DNA of 21,505 nucleotides from a virus. Of the stretch, positions 20,397-21,505 are shown in pieces. The stretch spans positions 1 through 21,505 of the IMG/VR virus record IMGVR_UViG_3300025127_000338; one strand, 5' to 3'. The notes beneath the pieces are model-generated. The model did no database searches and had not been told where the DNA came from. It was given only the letters and a program-made list of their open reading frames with translations. The first letter of the stretch is position 1. Every line of letters starts with the position of its first letter. A program made the position numbers and the translations under genes.

Positions 20397-20789
20397 TCAA
20401 GTCAACACGGCACGTCTAAAACGATCAACCAACAACGGCCAATTTACCGGGATTTCACAAATAAAAACGGGCTCAATCGCTCGCGGATCTGTAAAAAATG
20501 ATCTGGGTTCATATATTTTTAAGGCTTTTTCCTTTTGGGCCTTATGCAGGATTAAGATCTTAATATTGTTTTTAATGGCTCTGTTAATCCAGACTATTTG
20601 ATATTTATTAAGGGTCGGAAAACTGACTTTATTTGATTTTAATTCAAGCCAAAAACTAACACCATTGAACGCGCCAAAAACATCTGGCACGCCAGAAATT
20701 GTCTGAGTTTCAATTCTAGTTAAAAAAAATTTCTCAGGCTCTAAAACTTTTTTTATTGATTTCCAAAGTTGGGCCTCCGGTTGTGACAT
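20397..20789 (-). CDS. PDDEXK-type nuclease (VRR-NUC/resolvase-like), 130 aa
   Basis: A 130-residue protein with the PD-(D/E)xK core: ISGVPDVFGAFNGVSFWLEL (31-50) contains P35-D36, and E49-L-K51 completes the motif. R25/E27 and KYQIVWINRAIKNN follow as expected for small VRR-NUC or Holliday-junction-resolvase-like enzymes. These cut branched or specific DNA, and phages use them in recombination or in resolving replication forks before packaging. It is the first gene of the leftward block, with a divergent gap upstream, and lies 196 bases before terL. The C-terminal 25 residues (IPVNWPLLVDRFRRAVLT) are beyond the core. No strong ribosome site is seen. Confidence 0.8.
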   Translation of the reverse strand: MSQPEAQLWKSIKKVLEPEKFFLTRIETQTISGVPDVFGAFNGVSFWLELKSNKVSFPTLNKYQIVWINRAIKNNIKILILHKAQKEKALKIYEPRSFFTDPRAIEPVFICEIPVNWPLLVDRFRRAVLT

Positions 20790-20807
20790 GTGATTTATTT
20801 ACTATGA

Positions 20808-20827
20808 GTGTTGCAAAAATACAACAC
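20808..20827. promoter_or_regulatory. 6-bp dyad in the divergent intergenic region
   Basis: GTGTTG (20808-20813) and CAACAC (20822-20827) are a perfect inverted repeat with an 8-base AT-rich spacer. They lie in the 137-base region between the leftward nuclease gene and the rightward genes. A shared operator for divergent promoters is a reasonable reading, but promoter boxes here are not convincing. It could also be chance. Confidence 0.3.
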
Positions 20828-20926
20828 AACTTATACGGGAAAATAATTTGGGGGGTGCGACAATCTTGTTCTTTAATTTATCTTATTGATCTATATATTG
20901 ATGGGATAACTAAAGGAGAAAAAAAC

Positions 20927-21139
20927 ATGAGTACATTTAAACAAAGAGAAGAGGCTAGACACTTGATCAGAAAATTTGACAATGCGACAGGCCTCAAAGA
21001 TGAACAGAGACACTTTCAAATGAGAAGACTGGCGCAGGGTGAGAGAGACAGACACACTCAAGCCATCTCAAGAAATGTATCTAATTTTTTACATGAAAAA
21101 ACTTTGATCGAGAGAATAGAAAAAAGCGGTAAGTTGTAA
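20927..21139 (+). CDS. Small charged helical protein, rightward, 70 aa
   Basis: The start at 20927 is set by AAAGGAG seven bases upstream; the open frame extends farther upstream but without a ribosome site. The 70-residue product is rich in Arg, Glu, Lys and His and almost wholly helical: MSTFKQREEARHLIRKFDNA, then FQMRRLAQGERDRHTQAISR, then FLHEKTLIERIEKSGKL. No family is recognised. It diverges from the late operon, so it belongs to another transcription unit, perhaps early or middle. A GC-only hairpin follows its stop by ten bases. Confidence 0.75.
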   Translation: MSTFKQREEARHLIRKFDNATGLKDEQRHFQMRRLAQGERDRHTQAISRNVSNFLHEKTLIERIEKSGKL

Positions 21140-21149
21140 AAATCGAAAT

Positions 21150-21169
21150 CCGGGGGCGCAAGCCCCCGG
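21150..21169 (+). other. GC-only 8-bp hairpin with GCAA (GNRA) tetraloop
   Basis: CCGGGGGC pairs perfectly with GCCCCCGG around GCAA, a stable GNRA loop on the plus-strand transcript. It sits between two rightward genes and lacks a following T-run on the plus strand, so it is more likely an mRNA-stabilising or partial attenuation element than a full terminator. On the minus strand a broken T-rich tract follows, so weak termination of leftward transcripts cannot be excluded. Confidence 0.75.
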
Positions 21170-21229
21170 GTCTGTGTGGGTGGCGGCCATGCACTGATGA
21201 GAAGCCAAAAACTAAAGGAGAAAAAAACA

Positions 21230-21505
21230 ATGATTAAAGTAAAAGTCACAAAAGAGTGGATAGACATTGGCAATGCAAAAAATAATAGAGAGTGTCCAAT
21301 TGCTAACTGCTTCAATAGAGGTAAAGGCGTAAAGGGGGTGGGCCATGCGTTAATATTTGATACTCATTCAACTTTATTTCTAAAAAAGAAAATCAACGGC
21401 AAAACACCAACGCTTGATTTTAAACACTCAGACCAAATAAAAAATTTTATTGAAAAGTTTGATAACGGGGGCGCAGTACATCCTCAGGAGATTATTTTCA
21501 GTAAG
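21230..21505 (+). CDS. Hypothetical protein, 3' end cut by window edge, at least 92 aa
   Basis: An ATG at 21230 with AAAGGAG eight bases upstream opens a frame running 92 codons to the window end without a stop. The sequence begins MIKVKVTKEWIDIGNAKNNR, then ECPIANC with C22 and C27, GVGHALIFDTHSTLFLKKKI and LDFKHSDQIKNFIEKFDNGG. The leader closely copies that of the preceding gene. No family is recognised. The two-Cys segment could bind metal, but only one pair is visible. It is rightward, in the same unit as the 70-aa gene. Confidence 0.65.
   Translation, partial: MIKVKVTKEWIDIGNAKNNRECPIANCFNRGKGVKGVGHALIFDTHSTLFLKKKINGKTPTLDFKHSDQIKNFIEKFDNGGAVHPQEIIFSK

Noticed and set aside
21058-21315. 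85-codon hydrophobic frame on the minus strand opposite the rightward genes
   Set aside because: No ribosome site, and it is antisense to two frames with strong Shine-Dalgarno sequences and the GC-only hairpin.

Overview
The window looks like about 21.5 kb of an AT-rich, tailed double-stranded DNA bacteriophage genome. It resembles short-tailed phages recovered from marine plankton, such as uncultured Mediterranean and pelagiphage-like genomes. The call rests on a complete packaging and head module (terminase large subunit, P22-like portal, scaffold-like protein, gpT-like major capsid protein), two neck/adaptor-type proteins, and many small Lys/Gly-rich proteins of kinds that recur in marine phages. 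Host and morphology are inferred. The low GC would fit an AT-rich alphaproteobacterium such as SAR11, but nothing in the sequence proves it.

Layout: nearly everything is on the minus strand and reads from right to left. At the right edge two small rightward genes (20927-21505) diverge from the leftward operon. The leftward order is: PDDEXK nuclease (20789-20397); a 196-bp non-coding gap with a GC-rich repeat island and a candidate promoter; terL; a very basic 441-residue protein with an EF-hand-like loop; portal; two small basic genes; a free-standing LAGLIDADG homing endonuclease wedged between its neighbours; a holin-like membrane protein; two small basic proteins; a SAM-dependent methyltransferase; a small helical protein; a GroES-like co-chaperonin; scaffold; two further head genes; and the major capsid protein. 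A clear rho-independent terminator (8768-8799) then punctuates the operon.

Transcription seems to restart at about 8.7 kb. It covers a decoration-like protein, two paralogous small beta proteins separated from it by a cUUCGg hairpin, a basic protein, and a dense chain of overlapping small membrane, secreted and amphipathic genes ending in an M15-type peptidoglycan peptidase (4855-7024, a candidate lysis or envelope module). Next come a 2-oxoglutarate/Fe(II) oxygenase, neck/adaptor proteins, and a large modular tail or fibre protein that runs off the left edge. Its N-terminus resembles a cupredoxin and is followed by a carbohydrate-binding-like jelly roll and repeated beta modules.

Gene packing is extreme: TAATG, ATGA and TAGATG junctions link consecutive genes, suggesting translational coupling. 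Three small reading frames are proposed here: a 35-aa single-span membrane protein, a 45-aa cationic helix, and a 26-aa Trp-rich amphipathic peptide from an internal start with a consensus Shine-Dalgarno. No small terminase, tape measure, polymerase or integrase is visible. No tRNA, CRISPR array or insertion sequence was recognised, and no gene-free stretch exceeds 300 bases.
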